A stretch of DNA of 8,242 nt, taken from assembly GCA_023392645.1 (NCBI GenBank), contig JAEVYR010000283.1:1-8242 (forward strand). Direction: 5' to 3'. This DNA is from Chloroflexota bacterium (GTDB lineage: Bacteria; Chloroflexota; Chloroflexia; Thermomicrobiales; UBA6265). Below the pieces are notes generated by a model. It had not been told where the DNA came from and searched no databases. It saw only the letters and a program-made list of their open reading frames with translations. Shown one piece after another: positions 6,705-8,242 of this stretch; within the stretch, counting starts at the first letter, position 1; each line of letters begins with the position of its first letter. The translations under genes were made by a program, and so were the position numbers.

Positions 6705-6938
6705 ATGGGTCGCATCATCGTCGCCAACCGTCACGGACACCAGGTCGTCGAATGGGAGACCACCGGCACCGAGGAGGCCCGGCGGTCGATCGAAGAAGCC
6801 GAGCGCATCCTTGCCGAGGCTCGCGCCAGCGGCTGCGCCATCGCCAAAAAGGTCGACGGCGAACACGTCATCGACCACGAGCCCTTCGACCCCGAGGTCG
6901 AGGAGTACCAGATCGTAGCGCCCATCGCCGGCGGATGA
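6705..6938 (+). CDS. 77-aa protein ending in Gly-Gly, possible beta-grasp modifier or carrier
   Basis: I do not recognise a named family. The ATG at 6705 is chosen because AGGAGGG lies 6-7 nt upstream; the earlier in-frame ATG at 6642 gives a basic tail with no ribosome site and lies in the putative promoter. By eye the order of secondary structure is strand (GRIIVAN, 2-8), strand (HQVVEWE, 12-18), long helix (EEARRSIEEAERILAEARAS, 23-42), strand (CAIAKKV, 44-50), strand (EHVIDH, 53-58) and a last strand EEYQIVAPIAGG (66-77) that ends at the C-terminus in Gly-Gly. That order, the length of 77 aa and the exposed GG tail match ubiquitin-like and MoaD/ThiS sulfur-carrier proteins, whose tails often read PPVAGG or similar. 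Sequence identity to those is not evident. The stop overlaps the next start as ATGA, so the 173-aa protein is the obvious partner. A different small alpha/beta protein with a chance GG end remains possible. Confidence 0.75.
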   Translation: MGRIIVANRHGHQVVEWETTGTEEARRSIEEAERILAEARASGCAIAKKVDGEHVIDHEPFDPEVEEYQIVAPIAGG

Positions 6939-7456
6939 CCGCGATGCGCCAACCACAATCGCCCACGGGCGACTCCTTCTGGAGCCGCCTGCGGGCGTGG
7001 CTCCTCCCACCCATCGCGCCGGACGCGCTGCCCAGCCGCGCTCTGGAGCTGCCCTGGCAACACCAGTGGGATCACCTGCCGAAGCGCACCGCCGGGTTCG
7101 GCTTCACGCGGCACGACTACGACGAGGCCCGCACCCGCGCCGAGGAGGTGTGTCGCGCGACGCTCGGCGAGGCGCGCTGGCGGCAGCTCCGTCGCGACGG
7201 CTATCTCGACGTGCCCTCGCGCCGCTACCCCGGCCTGACCTACCGGCTCCGGGTCGGCCGGCGGATCGAGGTCATCACCGAATCTGGTTGTGAAAACCCG
7301 TGGCGGTGGCCGTTCCTCTGCATCAACCCGACCTACCCGCTCCCCGAGGCCGAGTTCTTCGCGCACCTTTACCTTTACGTACGCGACAACGAGGACGAGA
7401 TCATCCGCGTCGCCGCCCCCCAACCGTGGGACCAGGCGCTCGGCCGCACGTTCTGA
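6935..7456 (+). CDS. Conserved-looking protein of unknown function, coupled to the Gly-Gly protein
   Basis: A 173-aa soluble protein I cannot name. It starts at the ATG overlapping the preceding TGA (ATGA); an alternative Met three codons later is equally possible, since neither has a strong ribosome site and translational coupling is expected. Visible parts: a Pro/Trp-rich N-terminal region (about 15-50, including a hydrophobic WSRLRAWLLPP that is too short for a membrane span); a charged helix DYDEARTRAEEVCRATLG (61-78) continuing into RWRQLRRDGYLDVPS; then a strand-rich part, YPGLTYRLRVGRRIEVI (98-114), WPFLCINP (125-132) and FFAHLYLYVRDNEDEIIRVA (141-160). Cysteines are at 73, 119 and 129. 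C129 in LCINP sits in a strand-turn followed by a Pro-rich segment, which could be a reactive or merely structural position. Its close linkage to the 77-aa gene suggests they act together. Confidence 0.75.
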   Translation: MTAMRQPQSPTGDSFWSRLRAWLLPPIAPDALPSRALELPWQHQWDHLPKRTAGFGFTRHDYDEARTRAEEVCRATLGEARWRQLRRDGYLDVPSRRYPGLTYRLRVGRRIEVITESGCENPWRWPFLCINPTYPLPEAEFFAHLYLYVRDNEDEIIRVAAPQPWDQALGRTF

Positions 7457-7458
7457 CG

Positions 7459-7494
7459 CGTCACCCGATCGTCGTCGAGGGGTCGGCGGTGACG
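7459..7494. terminator. Inverted repeat at convergent gene ends
   Basis: CGTCACC (7459-7465) and GGTGACG (7488-7494) are a perfect 7-bp inverted repeat with a 22-nt loop, within which CGA/TCG can extend the stem with small internal loops. It covers the junction where the plus-strand 173-aa gene (stop 7454-7456) and the minus-strand MBL gene (stop 7463-7461) meet with only four bases between them. It could work as a shared two-way transcription end, but no T-run follows on either strand. Confidence 0.3.
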
Positions 7495-8242
7495 TGAGCG
7501 ATGTACCGCTCGGCCGACTCCTGCACCACGTCGCTGCCGCGATCCGGCACGATTCCGCCCGGGAACGCGCCGTAAATGCGGTCGAACGCGTACGGCTTCA
7601 CCATATCGGCCATCCGCCGCACCGAACCCGGATCGAGCGGGATCGCGTTCGGGTAGCTGTACATGAACGTCACCATGTGGCGGTCCTGCACCACCTGGAA
7701 GATGTCCCCGACGAAGAGCAGCCCGGCGTCGTGCGCGTGAACCGAACCATCGACGTGCAGCACCTGCCCGCCGGGGAAGTGGCCGCCGGTGCGGATGAGC
7801 GTGACGCCCTCCAGCACATCCATGGTGTCGCCGGTCCAGAAGTGCACGCGCTCGTCGGGCCGCACCACCCACTCGCGATCCGCCTCGTGGATCAGAATCG
7901 GCACGTCGCCGAGAGCATGGCTCCACTCCACCATCGTCGAGTTGTAGTGGCAATGCGAGATCGCGAAGGCGTCGATGCCGCCGCGCCGCTCGACCTCGGC
8001 GATCGTCGTCTCATCGACGTAACCGACCAGGTCCCAGAGGACGCGGCCATGTACGGTTTCGATCAACCACGCGTGCTGGCCGATGCCGAGCTTCGGCGTC
8101 GTCGTGATGCGCGTGACACCTGGCTCGACCTCCTCGAACGTGTTGTGATGGCGCCCCTGCTCGTCGCCGAGCGTCGTCCACCGCTGCCCGGCGTCGGGGA
8201 TGTACTGGCGGTCGTCGCTGCAGATCGGGCATACATCGGGGA
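7461..8242 (-). CDS. MBL-fold metallo-hydrolase-like protein with N-terminal zinc-ribbon piece (5' end outside window)
   Basis: A partial gene: 259 codons are readable from 8240 down to the TGA at 7463-7461, and the start lies beyond the right edge. The visible chain begins PDVCPICSDDRQYIP, whose CPIC is probably half of a zinc ribbon, followed by a metallo-beta-lactamase fold. Numbering from the first complete codon: strand HAWLIETVHGRVLWD (56-70), motif SHCHYNSTMVEW (95-106), RTGGHFPGG (150-158), GLLFVGDIFQVV (173-184) and YGAFPGG (223-229). The usual HxHxDH is reduced to H96-C-H98-Y-N-S, H154 and D179 remain, and the last His is replaced by F226. I recall uncharacterised MBL-fold proteins with this same CPIC...SHxHY...GGHFPGG...FDRIYGAF plan, so the changes look like a family feature and not damage. 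Substrate unknown; reduced or altered metal binding is likely. A TTG at 8066 is not the start, because the frame continues with family-like sequence upstream. Confidence 0.85.
   Translation of the reverse strand, partial: PDVCPICSDDRQYIPDAGQRWTTLGDEQGRHHNTFEEVEPGVTRITTTPKLGIGQHAWLIETVHGRVLWDLVGYVDETTIAEVERRGGIDAFAISHCHYNSTMVEWSHALGDVPILIHEADREWVVRPDERVHFWTGDTMDVLEGVTLIRTGGHFPGGQVLHVDGSVHAHDAGLLFVGDIFQVVQDRHMVTFMYSYPNAIPLDPGSVRRMADMVKPYAFDRIYGAFPGGIVPDRGSDVVQESAERYIAHVTADPSTTIG

Noticed and set aside
7461..8066. TTG at 8066 as the start of the MBL-fold protein
   Set aside because: The frame stays open to the window edge and the upstream 58 codons encode CPIC and other sequence typical of this protein type, so the true start is outside the window.

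Overview
High-GC bacterial DNA with densely packed genes, Shine-Dalgarno-type ribosome sites and short intergenic gaps. The large regulator with a STAND ATPase and a C-terminal LuxR domain (851-aa scale, 'TLTGPGGVGKTRLA' type) is of a kind very common in Chloroflexota (Thermomicrobia/Sphaerobacter-like) and some Actinomycetota; I favour Chloroflexota, but the window has no rRNA or other marker that would settle it.

Layout. 1-94: non-coding, with a 14-bp perfect palindrome followed by a T-run. 95-2653 (minus): STAND ATPase transcriptional regulator with a DNA-binding domain at each end. 2776-3810 (minus): Ca2+/cation antiporter with two alpha repeats. 3811-3978: divergent control region with a 7-bp dyad. 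3979-4206 (plus): 75-aa single-span membrane protein whose last 45 residues form nine uninterrupted pentads. 4207-4344: a hairpin, then a compact 6-4-6 inverted repeat that looks like a repressor operator. 4345-4911 and 4908-6449 (plus): a translationally coupled pair, a small protein that may have a dimeric alpha/beta-barrel monooxygenase-like fold followed by a group A FAD-dependent monooxygenase. 6450-6704: gap with a plausible sigma70-type promoter at its end. 6705-6938 and 6935-7456 (plus): a second coupled pair of proteins I cannot name; the first is 77 aa, ends in Gly-Gly and has the strand/helix order of a beta-grasp (ubiquitin/MoaD/ThiS-like) protein. 7461 to the right edge (minus): MBL-fold protein, cut by the window end, with several usual metal ligands replaced.

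How the parts may work together. The clearest functional unit is the monooxygenase pair behind its own operator; its regulator and any further pathway genes are not in the window. The most interesting candidate for something undescribed is the 77-aa Gly-Gly protein with its coupled 173-aa partner: the tail and predicted topology suggest a small modifier or sulfur carrier, but no E1/ThiF-like, JAB or E2-like gene is recognisable here, so this is a hypothesis. The regulator and the antiporter may be independently transcribed (121-nt gap between stop and start). Nothing in the window is an obvious mobile element, CRISPR array or RNA gene.
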